From positions 1-64,000 of the forward strand of contig JALCSB010000008.1 of assembly GCA_022653075.1 (NCBI GenBank): a DNA stretch of 64,000 nt. Direction: 5' to 3'. Shown in pieces: positions 35,246 to 43,443 of the stretch; the first letter of the stretch is position 1, and every line of letters starts with the position of its first letter. The notes under the pieces were generated by a model. That model was not told the DNA's origin and did no database searches. It saw nothing but the letters and a program-made list of their open reading frames with translations. The position numbers and the translations under genes were made by a program. The stretch is from Intestinimonas sp. (GTDB lineage: Bacteria > Bacillota > Clostridia > Oscillospirales > Oscillospiraceae).

Positions 35246-36697
35246 TCACTCCTTAATTACCTGGAGATAATCCACGCGAGGATCCGCCGCCCCCTGCAGG
35301 GAGCAGCCCTTCTCTCTGGCGAACAGGATGTGCTCGATAATTTCATCGGTGACCCGCTCGCCGGGGGCCAAAATGGGAATTCCGGGGGGATAACACATGA
35401 CGAATTCGCCTGTGACCCGGCCCGCCGTCCGGCGGATGGGCAGGGACTCTTTCTCGGCATAGAAGGGCTTCTGGGGCGAGTAGACCACCTCTGGCTGAAT
35501 AAAGTCTCCAAAATACAAGCTGGAGCCTTCCTTTGCATACAGGCGCTTGACATCCTCCAGCGCACCTACCAGCCGCTCGATATCCTGAATACGGTCACCG
35601 ATGGAAATATAGGCCAGAATATTCCCGATGTCACCGAACTCGATCTGGATGTCATACTCATCCCGCAGCAGATCGTAGATTTCAATGCCGGTCAGGCCGA
35701 TACCCTGAGTAAAAACGGACAGCTTGGTTACGTCGAAATCGCAGACGTTCACCCCGTCGATGAGCTCCCGTCCATAGGCGTAATACCCGCCGATTCCGTT
35801 GATTTCCGACCGGGCGTACTCCGCCATTCGGACCACTTTGGCAAAGGATTCCCTGCCACGGAGGGCCAGATTCCGGCGGGAGAGGTCCAAGCTGGACAGC
35901 AGCAGATAAGAGGCACTGGTAGTCTGGGTGAGATTGATGATTTTGCGGACATGCCCCATATCCATCGTTTTTCCAATGAGAAGGAGTGAGCTCTGGGTCA
36001 GGCTGCCACCGGATTTGTGCATGGATACGGCCGCCATGTCCGCCCCTACCGACATGGCGGAGACGGGCAGGCCGTCGCCGAAGTAGAGATGGGTTCCGTG
36101 GGCCTCATCCACCAGCATCTTCATGCCGTGGGCATGGGCCAGTTCGGTGATGGCCCTGAGGTCGGAACAGATACCGTAATAGGTGGGATTGTTGGCCAGC
36201 ACCGCAACCGCATCCGGATTTTTCCTGACGGCCGCTTCCACAGCGGTCAGCTCCATACCCAGCGCCACGCCGATTTGGGGATGAATGGCCGGGTTGACGT
36301 AGACGGGGATACCGCCGCAGAGAATCAGGGCGTTGATGACACTTTTGTGGACATTGCGGGGCAGAATGATCTTCTCCCCTGCCTTGCATACCGAGAGCAC
36401 CATGCTCTGCACCGAGCTGGTTGTACCGCCCACCATAAAGAAAGCATGGGCGGCGCCGAAGGCTTCCGCCGTCAGCTCCTCCGCCTCACGGATCACGGAG
36501 ACCGGATTGCAGAGATTGTCCAGCGGCTTCATGGAGTTTACATCCAGCCCCACGCACCTCTGGCCCAGCAGCTGCGCAAGTTCCGGATTTCCCCGGCCTC
36601 TTTTATGGCCAGGCACGTCGAAGGGAACGACCCGCCGTCGTTGAAATTGCTCCAGAGCCTCGCAAATTGGGGCCGATTTTTGACGTTCCAAATCCAT
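35246..36697 (-). CDS. speA: Arginine decarboxylase (Orn/Lys/Arg decarboxylase class I)
   Basis: PLP enzyme of the Bacillus SpeA type. The 483-aa protein has N-terminal PFDVPGHKRGRGN, PLP Lys228 in VSMHKSGGSLTQSS, LVDEAHGTHLYFGD, and a C-terminal domain with YPPGIPILAPGE. Arginine rather than lysine is inferred because agmatine-processing genes lie in the same operon. The start is the ATG behind AAAGGAG, 27 nt after an intrinsic terminator. It is the first gene of the polyamine operon. Confidence 0.92.
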   Translation of the reverse strand: MDLERQKSAPICEALEQFQRRRVVPFDVPGHKRGRGNPELAQLLGQRCVGLDVNSMKPLDNLCNPVSVIREAEELTAEAFGAAHAFFMVGGTTSSVQSMVLSVCKAGEKIILPRNVHKSVINALILCGGIPVYVNPAIHPQIGVALGMELTAVEAAVRKNPDAVAVLANNPTYYGICSDLRAITELAHAHGMKMLVDEAHGTHLYFGDGLPVSAMSVGADMAAVSMHKSGGSLTQSSLLLIGKTMDMGHVRKIINLTQTTSASYLLLSSLDLSRRNLALRGRESFAKVVRMAEYARSEINGIGGYYAYGRELIDGVNVCDFDVTKLSVFTQGIGLTGIEIYDLLRDEYDIQIEFGDIGNILAYISIGDRIQDIERLVGALEDVKRLYAKEGSSLYFGDFIQPEVVYSPQKPFYAEKESLPIRRTAGRVTGEFVMCYPPGIPILAPGERVTDEIIEHILFAREKGCSLQGAADPRVDYLQVIKE

Positions 36698-37064
36698 GGC
36701 TTGCTCCTTTCCAATGCCCGCGCAATACAAAAACCGCAGATGACAATGTCATCTGCGGTCAAAACAGTCAATCAAAACGCCCAACGCATAAGGCAACACA
36801 ATAAAGCGCGGCCTGATTTCGTATGGCAAAGATTATGAGCGGTTCAGCATAAAGGATCAGCTGCTACTCTTATTGACCGTTTCACAAGATGATTTGCCCG
36901 CAGGCACGATTATAAAGTAATCAACTTATAAAATTTGAGCTTCTAACTCAATCAATAATGCGGATTTACCGCCCGGCAACCGACCCGCCTGTCCGTAAGG
37001 GCTTATCTTCCACAAAGCAGAAGATTGGTCTGTTTCTTTCTGTAACCAATTACAAAAAGATCTT
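36698..37064 (-). promoter_or_regulatory. Long structured leader of the polyamine operon with intrinsic terminator
   Basis: Transcription from the promoter at 37099-37071 gives a leader of about 365 nt. Visible structures include UUGGU/ACCAA, UCUUC/GGAAGA, CGGA...UCCG enclosing a G/C-rich segment (about 36990-36960), and GCGG-UAAAU-CCGC. It ends in a 13-bp hairpin (36759-36733) plus TTTTTGTATT, 27 nt before speA. The terminator before the first gene implies regulated read-through. I found no T-box GGUGGNACCGCG, no known riboswitch core, and only start-codon micro-ORFs without binding sites. Ligand unknown; arginine or a polyamine is a guess. Confidence 0.6.
36724..36759 (-). terminator. Attenuator terminator before speA
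   Basis: ACCGCAGATGACA/TGTCATCTGCGGT perfect 13-bp inverted repeat followed by TTTTTGTATT on the minus strand, lying between the operon promoter and the speA binding site. Confidence 0.85.
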
Positions 37065-37070
37065 GTAAGA

Positions 37071-37099
37071 ATTCTAGCATCTCTGCCCTTTCCTGTCAA
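37071..37099 (-). promoter_or_regulatory. Polyamine operon promoter
   Basis: Minus-strand TTGACA (37099-37094), 17 nt, TAGAAT (37076-37071): near-consensus sigma-A promoter with a start near 37064. Confidence 0.8.
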
Positions 37100-37307
37100 G
37101 AAAAACGTTTTCCCGATTATTTCTTATGGGATTCTGTCCCTGTCTTTTCATCGACGGTATATATCGGAGAGCTATAAAATAAGGTGTGCCTTTTTCGGTA
37201 CCGTATACGTGAACTGAGACAAAATTTACGGCAGGTGCTATTTTAACAGAAAAGGTCCAAATCTACATCCTCCCGGGCTGCAGCAATCTGGCCTTGTAAA
37301 TTAATGA

Positions 37308-38318
37308 TCAGGAAACGTGCTTTCTCTGCTTTTCCGCATACAGCAAACGGTCCGCTCTCGTCAGCACCTGGTCCGCCCGATCGTCTTCCCGAACCAAAGT
37401 TATGCTGAAACTGATGCCCGTAGTCTCATTATAGGATAGCATATACTCCTGGAAGGATTGTTCAATCTCTTCCAAGCAACGCGTCAGTTCCTCTCCGTCT
37501 CCATAATAGATGACGGCGAATTCGTCCCCGCCCCAACGGCTGACAACGTTCCGACCGTGGCCAAGGGAATCCTGCAGCAAAACAGCCAGCTTTTGAAGCG
37601 CCTCATCCCCCGCCGAGTGCCCGTACGTATCGTTTACCTGTTTGAAGTTGTCCATATCGATCAGCACAAGATATGCCATATTCCGGCGATCCGCAATGGC
37701 CTCCTCAATCGCCTTGTCAAACATTCTCCGGTTATAAAGGCCCGTGAGCGCGTCCATACTGGCATATTGATCCAGTTTAGCGTTCACTCGCTCGTATTCC
37801 TTGGCAAACCATAGAATGATGAAGAACGCCACCAGAAGCAGTAAGGGGATCTGAATCATGCGGTCAACAAATTGGTTCCAGCCCGTATAGACCATAATAA
37901 ACTCCGGGTGAAAATATTCCAACACATGCAGCAGCATGAATACAACAATCAATCCCGCCACCAGAAAGATCCGCCTCCAGCCGGAAAAAAGGTAGGTAAT
38001 ACAGATCAGGATGAGAAAGATATAGCCGATGGCATTGTTGCTGCTCCCGCCCGAATCCATAAAGGCAAGCGGGAGAAAAAAGAAGATTACGAATACAAAA
38101 AACGCAAACATCATATAGGTGCGGTATTTTTTATAGTTGGAACGCAGAAATGCCGCTACGCTTATGATAAAGAGAACAATCCATTTTATGTCGCTCCGAA
38201 ATGGAAATGCGGAAAAAAAATTACCCACTATACAAGCCACGGACAGGCCTGCTCCTGTGAGCAAAATTGCCTGATACAAACGGACCTGAATACCCGACCA
38301 GTTCATTCTCATCACCAT
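37308..38318 (-). CDS. Membrane-bound diguanylate cyclase (GGDEF)
   Basis: Makes cyclic di-GMP from GTP. Residues 1-185 hold about six TM helices forming an unassigned sensor. Residues 195-336 are a GGDEF domain starting SMDALTGLYNRRMFD, with LVLIDMDNFKQVNDTYGH (metal Asp) and an intact SRWGGDEFAVIYYG. The inhibitory RxxD site five residues before GGDEF is not conserved (it reads HGRN), so product inhibition there is unlikely. ATGs at 38318 and 38306 are both possible starts; neither has a strong binding site. It is monocistronic. Confidence 0.9.
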   Translation of the reverse strand: MVMRMNWSGIQVRLYQAILLTGAGLSVACIVGNFFSAFPFRSDIKWIVLFIISVAAFLRSNYKKYRTYMMFAFFVFVIFFFLPLAFMDSGGSSNNAIGYIFLILICITYLFSGWRRIFLVAGLIVVFMLLHVLEYFHPEFIMVYTGWNQFVDRMIQIPLLLLVAFFIILWFAKEYERVNAKLDQYASMDALTGLYNRRMFDKAIEEAIADRRNMAYLVLIDMDNFKQVNDTYGHSAGDEALQKLAVLLQDSLGHGRNVVSRWGGDEFAVIYYGDGEELTRCLEEIEQSFQEYMLSYNETTGISFSITLVREDDRADQVLTRADRLLYAEKQRKHVS

Positions 38319-38630
38319 TCTTTTCTATCGGTCGGAACTATGGAGCCTGTTCCCACAGCCTCAGCCCGTCAAATCTGCGGAAAAGGTTTCGCGGGCTATC
38401 GCGCACATCAGAAGGCTGAGATTGGGCCAAAGGTAATCTACCGGTCTGGCACCGATTTTACCAAACCCATTTTAATTATTATATCTAATTCCATATAATA
38501 TCACAAGTCCGGCCTTTTTTACTCCCCGCCTGTTGTAAAGGTATGTACCTTTCCCCCTTCGCTGGTTTTACTATTGTACGGAATGGAAATTTGCCGGCAA
38601 GAATGACCCAATTACGGAAAATGGGAGGCA
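38319..38630. other. Intergenic stretch upstream of the cyclase
   Basis: Contains AT-rich sequence around 38465-38505 likely to hold the cyclase promoter, but I cannot place it firmly. No supported gene in either direction; the open frames here are antisense shadows. Confidence 0.4.
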
Positions 38631-38667
38631 AAAAGGAGGGGCAGGCGATTTGCCTGCCCCTCCTTTT
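38631..38667 (-). terminator. Terminator of the flavodoxin-like gene
   Basis: 16-bp perfect stem AAAAGGAGGGGCAGGC (38631-38646)/GCCTGCCCCTCCTTTT (38652-38667). On the minus strand it ends in TTTT and follows the stop codon at 38693. Same arm as at 29917-29932. Confidence 0.85.
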
Positions 38668-38692
38668 CATATCTCAGATAAAGAAGATCCTT

Positions 38693-39259
38693 TTATTTTG
38701 ATAGCCACGCCGCAATATCACAGGCTGCTTGCATATACTCGGGATGGTCTTTACAGCTTCCGGGTTCATTGCCATCTCCGCAGACATAGACCTTGCTTTC
38801 CGTCACGCCGATAATTCCAAAATCGCCTGCTGTGGCCTCCGCAACCTTCGTATAGGCATCAACAGGCCCTCCGCCGCAAGTACAGATAACCGCTGCCTTT
38901 TTCCCTTTCTTCGTAGCAATGGATGCACCCTCTTTTCCGAGGTTAAAGAAACAGTATGTACGGTCGATGAACGTCTTGGCCGGACCATTGATCTGATTAA
39001 AATAGATCGGGGCCACAAGGACAATCGCATCACAACGGTCCAGCTTGGGGATAAGCCCGCCCATGTCATCCTTCTGAACACATTGCGGCGTATCTTTTGT
39101 CTTACAGATGTCGCAGGCCTGGCAGGGATTTACGGTTTTTTCCCGGAGCTTGAACACCTCCACTTCCGCGCCTTTGATTTCCGCCGACAATTTTTCTGTC
39201 ATAACGTCCGAGTTTCCACCCTTTCTGGGGCTGGCGTCCACAATAATAATTTTTTTCAT
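38693..39259 (-). CDS. NADPH-dependent FMN reductase / flavodoxin-fold protein
   Basis: The 188-aa protein binds FMN through the N-terminal loop DASPRKGGNSDVM and a second loop PIYFNQINGPAKTFIDR. A Cys motif, CQACDICKTKDTPQC (about 45-60), resembles iron-sulfur flavoproteins; further Cys lie at the C end. It probably reduces quinones, nitro compounds or metals. It is divergent from an HxlR regulator 134 nt away, a pairing usual for electrophile- or redox-induced reductases. Confidence 0.85.
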   Translation of the reverse strand: MKKIIIVDASPRKGGNSDVMTEKLSAEIKGAEVEVFKLREKTVNPCQACDICKTKDTPQCVQKDDMGGLIPKLDRCDAIVLVAPIYFNQINGPAKTFIDRTYCFFNLGKEGASIATKKGKKAAVICTCGGGPVDAYTKVAEATAGDFGIIGVTESKVYVCGDGNEPGSCKDHPEYMQAACDIAAWLSK

Positions 39260-39393
39260 GGTTGGCCTCCTGTTTTAAAAATTTGTTGCTTTTAGGGTAT
39301 AATACGATATCATTATAGAATGCAATTTACTTTTATCAAGTACGATATTTTAAGATACCGGTATATTTTTATATACCTAAATAGGTGGTTACT
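39260..39393. promoter_or_regulatory. Divergent promoter region with HxlR-type repeats
   Basis: An AT-rich 134-bp gap contains repeated ACGATAT (39304-39310 and 39342-39348) and a nearby GATACCGGTATA palindromic stretch at about 39355-39366. HxlR dimers bind such GATA/TATC-rich repeats between divergent genes. Exact promoters are uncertain. Confidence 0.4.
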
Positions 39394-39744
39394 ATGACGA
39401 AAAAGACGCTGTTTGGAAAATGTCCCTATGTTACCTCACAGAAAGTTTTGACAGGAAAATGGTCCATTTATATTCTGTATTTACTGAGCGATGGTCCGAT
39501 ACGCTTTAATGAACTGCAGCGGAGGCTACCGGAAAATATGACCCACGCCACCCTCTCCAAGCAATTGAAGGTGCTGGAACGGGAGGGGCTCGTCCTGCGC
39601 AGGGACTATGGTGAAATTCCACCTAAAGTAGAATACGGATTAAGTGAAATAGGAAAAAAGTTCGGCTCTGTGTTGGATGCTCTGGAGGCATGGGGAAACG
39701 AATACATCACCTATTTGAGCCGTAAGGAAAACGAAAAGAAATAA
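39394..39744 (+). CDS. HxlR-family transcriptional regulator
   Basis: A 116-aa winged-helix protein. Near the N end it has FGKCPYVTSQKVLTGKWSIY, with the Cys typical of redox-sensing HxlR proteins such as YodB/HypR. The recognition region is THATLSKQLKVLEREGLV and the wing is YGEIPPKVEYGLSEIG. Start is the ATG with AGGTGG upstream; a GTG 9 nt earlier is within that site. It probably controls the divergent reductase in response to electrophiles. Confidence 0.9.
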   Translation: MTKKTLFGKCPYVTSQKVLTGKWSIYILYLLSDGPIRFNELQRRLPENMTHATLSKQLKVLEREGLVLRRDYGEIPPKVEYGLSEIGKKFGSVLDALEAWGNEYITYLSRKENEKK

Positions 39745-39796
39745 AAGGGGTGCGATCATATACGGCCTCTGTATAATAAACAGCACACTAATAAAT

Positions 39797-39833
39797 AAGA
39801 TACACCCTCCCCTTTTAGGGAAAGGTGTATCTT
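39797..39833 (+). terminator. Terminator after the HxlR gene
   Basis: AAGATACACC (39797-39806)/GGTGTATCTT (39824-39833), with a nested CCC/GGG pairing in the loop. No long T-run follows, so strength is uncertain. Confidence 0.55.
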
Positions 39834-40002
39834 GAAAACTCCCTCTCTATGTCTGGCTTTATTCGTTAAATACCGCATGATTCCACACCAAGTGGCGGCA
39901 GCAATCGCTTTACTGGCTAGTATAACAGGCCCGACGATGGCGTAAATTTCACCCCCAAAGTTATTTCAGTATCCAATACTGTCTAACCTTGGGGGTGTGG
40001 AA
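39834..40002 (-). other. Possible decayed coding remnant
   Basis: The minus strand from about 39980 to 39850 reads a protein-like stretch (FGGEIYAIVGPVILASKAIA, then ATWCGIMRYLTNKARHRE) with no start codon or binding site. It may be a fragment of a small mobile-element membrane protein. Otherwise nothing is supported here. Confidence 0.25.
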
Positions 40003-40209
40003 TTAATCAAGTTCGATCCCGAGTTTTTCAGCAATATCTTTCGCAGACATACCAGCTTCTTTGGCTTTTGCAAGAACTGAACGCATGGAGACTGGATGCA
40101 ATAAGTTTTCTTTCTGCGTTTCCAGCTTGGTAAGTTCCGCTTTCTTTTTCTCAATTTTCTGGTCAATAATAGCGATACGTTCTTTGACAGGGCGAATGGT
40201 TTTTGCCAT
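40003..40209 (-). CDS. Small coiled-coil protein, mobile-element type
   Basis: 68 aa, starting at an ATG behind AAAGGTG. Residues 8-38 are a charged coiled coil (KERIAIIDQKIEKKKAELTK). The C-terminal 28 residues (SVLAKAKEAGMSAKDIAEKL) look like a helix-turn-helix fragment. Proteins of this shape occur in conjugative or mobilisable elements, but I cannot name the family. Codon use is AT-rich, unlike the core genes. Confidence 0.6.
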   Translation of the reverse strand: MAKTIRPVKERIAIIDQKIEKKKAELTKLETQKENLLHPVSMRSVLAKAKEAGMSAKDIAEKLGIELD

Positions 40210-40280
40210 AAAATCACACCTTTCTAAAGATATTTTATATCATATATCAGGCATTTAAACATGTCAACTAATAATTAATT

Positions 40281-40406
40281 ATGGCGGTAACGATAAATAA
40301 AAATAAAGCAAAAAGCAAGACGAAACATGCAGAAAATATCCGAATTTCTGATCCGTTAAGAGCAAAGACCGTAAAATACAACTATGAAAAGAGAGCTCTT
40401 TCCTAA
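40281..40406 (+). CDS. Possible 41-aa Lys/Arg-rich peptide
   Basis: Opens MAVTINKNKAKSKTKHAENI and ends VKYNYEKRALS. Very basic. It has no ribosome binding site, so it may be a remnant of a transfer gene rather than an active gene. Low confidence. Confidence 0.25.
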   Translation: MAVTINKNKAKSKTKHAENIRISDPLRAKTVKYNYEKRALS

Positions 40407-40494
40407 TATTGTGCAGTTGACTTTTACTGAACGCTGTAATACACTTATCCCGTCATCTATCAATTACAGTATTCTGCTAAAGGGGTAGCAAATT

Positions 40495-40917
40495 ATGAGC
40501 GAACTATATAATAGGATTGAAGAATTAGGGAAAACGGCAGGATATAAAAATATAACCATGCTCTGTAAAGCTGCGGGGGTAAGCAGATCTGTTATGTCCG
40601 AATTAAATTCCGGGAGAAGCAAGGACTTATCCAATCAGAATGCGCAAAAATTTGCGGATACGCTTGGTACCTCGCTCGATTCCATCTACGGTACCGAAAG
40701 AAAAGAAATCGTGCCCGCCTTTACCGCGAAGGACAGGCTCGACGTGGCGCGCGCTGTTGAGCGCATCATGGGGAACCTTGAGTGCAGCGACGATCTGATG
40801 TTTGATGGAGTGCCCATGTCCTCAGCGGCGAAAGAATCCCTCACGGCGGCGATGAAGCTGGGCCTGGAAGCCGCCAGGCTGAAAAATAATGAAACCAATA
40901 CCCCAAAAAGGCATTGA
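40495..40917 (+). CDS. XRE-family helix-turn-helix regulator
   Basis: A 140-aa protein. The N-terminal HTH (residues 5-65) has ITMLCKAAGVSRSVMSELNS as the helix-turn-helix and FADTLGTSLDSIYG closing the domain. The C-terminal 75 residues (AVERIMGNLECSDDLMFDGV) occur in clostridial regulators found on phage and mobile elements. The start follows AAAGGGG. The surface-protein gene begins 58 nt downstream. Confidence 0.85.
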   Translation: MSELYNRIEELGKTAGYKNITMLCKAAGVSRSVMSELNSGRSKDLSNQNAQKFADTLGTSLDSIYGTERKEIVPAFTAKDRLDVARAVERIMGNLECSDDLMFDGVPMSSAAKESLTAAMKLGLEAARLKNNETNTPKRH

Positions 40918-40975
40918 AAATTGGATGAAACATTTTGCCCCGCCGGCGTGCGGTAAAATAGAAAGGAGCATTAAA

Positions 40976-41587
40976 ATGAAAGAGCGTACAAAAGGGTTTG
41001 TTGCAGGAATTTTGACGACAGCGCTGATTGTTTCACTGGGTACAGCAGCCTATGCGGCTTATCAGAAAACGGTTGCGCTGGATTATACCGGGATTAAAAT
41101 TACCATGGATGGCAATGTGGTTACACCGAAGGATGCTAATGGAAACATGGTAGAGCCTTTCGCGATTGACGGTACCACTTATCTTCCGGTCCGCGCTATC
41201 GCGGGTGCCACAGGACTTATTGTAGGGTGGAATCAGTCAACGCAAACAGTACAGCTTACAAGCTGGTCAAAAAACACCTTGAAGCCTTACGATGGATATA
41301 TCAGCGCACCGCATGAGATTTTCACCACGTCGGCAGATGACAATGGACTTGAATCTGTTTACATGTACGTTGATGGTACGATTGAAGAATTTAAAAACGT
41401 CGACAACCATGATACGTATGTCATAAAAACTTCACAGGGCAGCATCGCTCTTTCCAATATATATCAATCCAATGATTGGTCAAAATTGAGTGTGGGAAGT
41501 TCAGGACGCTTTTGTTTTAAGTATCTTGGTATGTCCGAAGCACTGAAGATGTCATCTGGTGCTTTTTTGGAAACTGGCTTAAACTAA
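40976..41587 (+). CDS. Secreted stalk-domain (copper-amine-oxidase N-like) protein
   Basis: 203 aa, with a signal peptide at 1-27 (GFVAGILTTALIVSLGTAAY). Residues 32-95 form one stalk repeat (YTGIKITMDGNVVTPKDANG, then FAIDGTTYLPVRAIAGATGL). The C-terminal 110 residues are unassigned. It is likely exported and may bind the cell wall. The start is the ATG behind AAAGGAG; the longer frame overlaps the XRE gene and has no site. Confidence 0.75.
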   Translation: MKERTKGFVAGILTTALIVSLGTAAYAAYQKTVALDYTGIKITMDGNVVTPKDANGNMVEPFAIDGTTYLPVRAIAGATGLIVGWNQSTQTVQLTSWSKNTLKPYDGYISAPHEIFTTSADDNGLESVYMYVDGTIEEFKNVDNHDTYVIKTSQGSIALSNIYQSNDWSKLSVGSSGRFCFKYLGMSEALKMSSGAFLETGLN

Positions 41588-41703
41588 AAAATAAAATGGT
41601 AGAGGATTACTTTATTTCGTGTCCGCCGCCCCTCGTCAATGGCTAGGCAATAAACTCATTCAGCATTTCCCACATCCCGTCTGCTGTGGTTTGAAAACGT
41701 AAA

Positions 41704-41731
41704 AGCGCAGGCCCGCCATCGGGCCTGCGCT
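41704..41731 (+). terminator. Terminator downstream of the stalk protein gene
   Basis: 12-bp stem AGCGCAGGCCCG/CGGGCCTGCGCT with CCAT loop, then TTCGTTTCGTG. It lies about 115 nt after the stop codon. Confidence 0.75.
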
Positions 41732-41772
41732 TTCGTTTCGTGTTAAATAAAAGAGAGAGGAGGAAGGAAAAA

Positions 41773-41832
41773 ATGTATGTAATCGGCTCTCACCGGATGG
41801 TTTTATCGTACTCTATCCTCGTCCCTTTTTGA
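41773..41832 (+). CDS. 19-aa ORF with strong ribosome binding site
   Basis: ATG preceded by GAGGAGGAAGG, encoding MYVIGSHRMVLSYSILVPF. It may be a small peptide, or the start of a gene whose rest is lost. Nothing indicates function. Confidence 0.25.
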   Translation: MYVIGSHRMVLSYSILVPF

Positions 41833-42148
41833 TGAACAAGTTTTGAACGCGGAGTGAAGGTTTTGTTAAAATACCGGGATAACGTGTACTATATTCGCTG
41901 ATGAACTATATGCGCGCCCATACCCCCTGCTGCCTTGCCCCTTGTTTCTTATCTTGTTTTTAATCAATGCTGTAGGCTGGCACTTGTACCTGATCATGCT
42001 CCAAGGGCAAAATGTCCCCTGAGTAACGCTTCCCTTCAGGGGATTGCGTTTTCCTCTTTTGATAAAATTTTCCATATTTTTCTTGATTTTTTATCTGTTT
42101 ATGTTAATATAAACTTAAATTAAAAGAACAACGGGAGAGACGGTAGCG

Positions 42149-42637
42149 GTGAAAAAAGCAAAAAAATGTGGATATGGCTATGCAGAATGTAGATTGCGTG
42201 AAAATAATAACGGCTACATATTGCAATTTGTCTACCTTTTGCCGGCTACTTTGGTATTTATACTAGATATTCGTCAGTTCACCTTTTTTGCTATAATTTT
42301 ATATACAGCCCCTATCATCATTGACACATGGTGCGCGGATTCCATCAATTCAAAATTAAATGTTTGTATTAAGTTATTTTTTTGGATAAACTTAATTATT
42401 GCCATAGTTTGCGTTGTAGGTTTGGCTGGCATCATTAAAGATGATGGAGCATATTTTATTATAGGAGATTTTGCTGCGGGTTTTAGCGGCGCCCAAATCG
42501 ATAAAAGGTTGTGTGCAAAACTGTTCCTATTTGAATTAATTGCCCCGGTTATGTTTTACATTGGATGTCCGTGCAAAAAAAACATGGATAGCAAAAAAAA
42601 TATTAAGGAAATATTAGCAGCCAATCATATAAAATAA
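42149..42637 (+). CDS. Unknown AT-rich membrane protein
   Basis: 162 aa starting at a GTG after GGGAGA. Four hydrophobic segments (about 25-40, 45-60, 72-95, 125-140) and a Lys-rich tail. I do not recognise the family. It is followed 19 nt later by another membrane protein gene on the same strand; together they look like a small acquired unit. Base composition is far more AT-rich than the core. Confidence 0.55.
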   Translation: MKKAKKCGYGYAECRLRENNNGYILQFVYLLPATLVFILDIRQFTFFAIILYTAPIIIDTWCADSINSKLNVCIKLFFWINLIIAIVCVVGLAGIIKDDGAYFIIGDFAAGFSGAQIDKRLCAKLFLFELIAPVMFYIGCPCKKNMDSKKNIKEILAANHIK

Positions 42638-42656
42638 TATTAGGAGGAAATCTGGA

Positions 42657-43067
42657 ATGAACGCAGCTGAACTTGCCCTTTCTCTCATACCAATCATTCT
42701 GTCTGTCCTTTACATCGGATGTTTTTTAGGTGTAGAGTTGCTAATGGCAGATTTTAATATAACCATTCCACTTGGTTTAGCTCTCCTTATCCCCATCCTT
42801 TCTGTGGCAACGTTATTTATTGCCTTAGGATACAATAAAAAGCCCCTTTTAAAGCGCGTTAGATTAGCGGCGAACTATCTTTTCAGTGGGAATAAACTGT
42901 TGTTTAATCTTTGCTTCTGGAGTAATGTCTACTTAGAAGCTAAAGCGCAATGCCGTGTCGGCAAACGCAGGAATAAGCATTCAAATAGGTGTCAAAATTG
43001 GCCCGGAATTGCCAAAATATTCACAGATCAGTATTTAGCGGCATGTACCGGGTTATCTCGTTGCTGA
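42657..43067 (+). CDS. Unknown membrane protein with doubtful C-terminus
   Basis: ATG behind AGGAGG. Residues 1-60 contain two hydrophobic segments (LSLIPIILSVLYIGCFLGVE and LGLALLIPILSVATLFIALG). From about residue 95 the sequence turns Arg/Cys-rich and unlike a membrane protein, while the +1 frame reads ISIQIGVKIGPELPKYSQIS to a stop near 43041. This suggests a frameshift or decay. Function unknown; probably co-transcribed with the preceding gene. Confidence 0.45.
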   Translation: MNAAELALSLIPIILSVLYIGCFLGVELLMADFNITIPLGLALLIPILSVATLFIALGYNKKPLLKRVRLAANYLFSGNKLLFNLCFWSNVYLEAKAQCRVGKRRNKHSNRCQNWPGIAKIFTDQYLAACTGLSRC

Positions 43068-43130
43068 AAATTTTAAATATCATACGGACACAGATCATTT
43101 CCCCAGCATTTTCAGCGAAAACTATATCAT

Positions 43131-43164
43131 AAAAATCCTGTAACCGTTTGGTTACAGGATTTTT
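43131..43164 (+). terminator. Terminator after the small membrane genes
   Basis: AAAAATCCTGTAACC (43131-43145)/GGTTACAGGATTTTT (43150-43164) with a 4-nt loop, then ATTTGG. Works in both directions. Confidence 0.8.
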
Positions 43165-43443
43165 ATTTGGAGTTGTGCTGCAAATAAAATTTCTTGCCGC
43201 GAGTGCTATGCTTACGATGCAAAACAGCTTGTGGGAATAAACTGCCGCCTAAAAAACGGGAAAGAAAGGCAGGTCACGGGGCAGGTTTTACCTGCCTTTA
43301 CACTTTCATAAAATTATGATATAATATTATAATTTTAAATTGGAAACATGTGTGGGAACGTGCAAGACATTGCTGAACAGGTATCGTTTTATAAACGACT
43401 CAAAAGATAATCTGCTATCACGTTTAAGGAAGTGGAGAAATCT

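Larger units (their letters stand above)
41588..42148. other. Intergenic region without a supported full gene
   Basis: Holds a strong terminator at 41704-41731 and a 19-codon ORF with an excellent binding site at 41773. The rest, about 41840-42140, is AT-rich and I see no coding signal; the 69- and 62-codon frames here lack binding sites. Confidence 0.5.

Noticed and set aside
36757-37064. T-box or leader peptide in the speA leader
   Set aside because: No GGUGGNACCGCG motif, and the tiny ORFs (such as MLNRS) lack ribosome binding sites and a run of Arg codons.
37872-38498. 208-codon plus-strand open frame
   Set aside because: Antisense to the diguanylate cyclase and rich in His, Lys and Gln with no domain.
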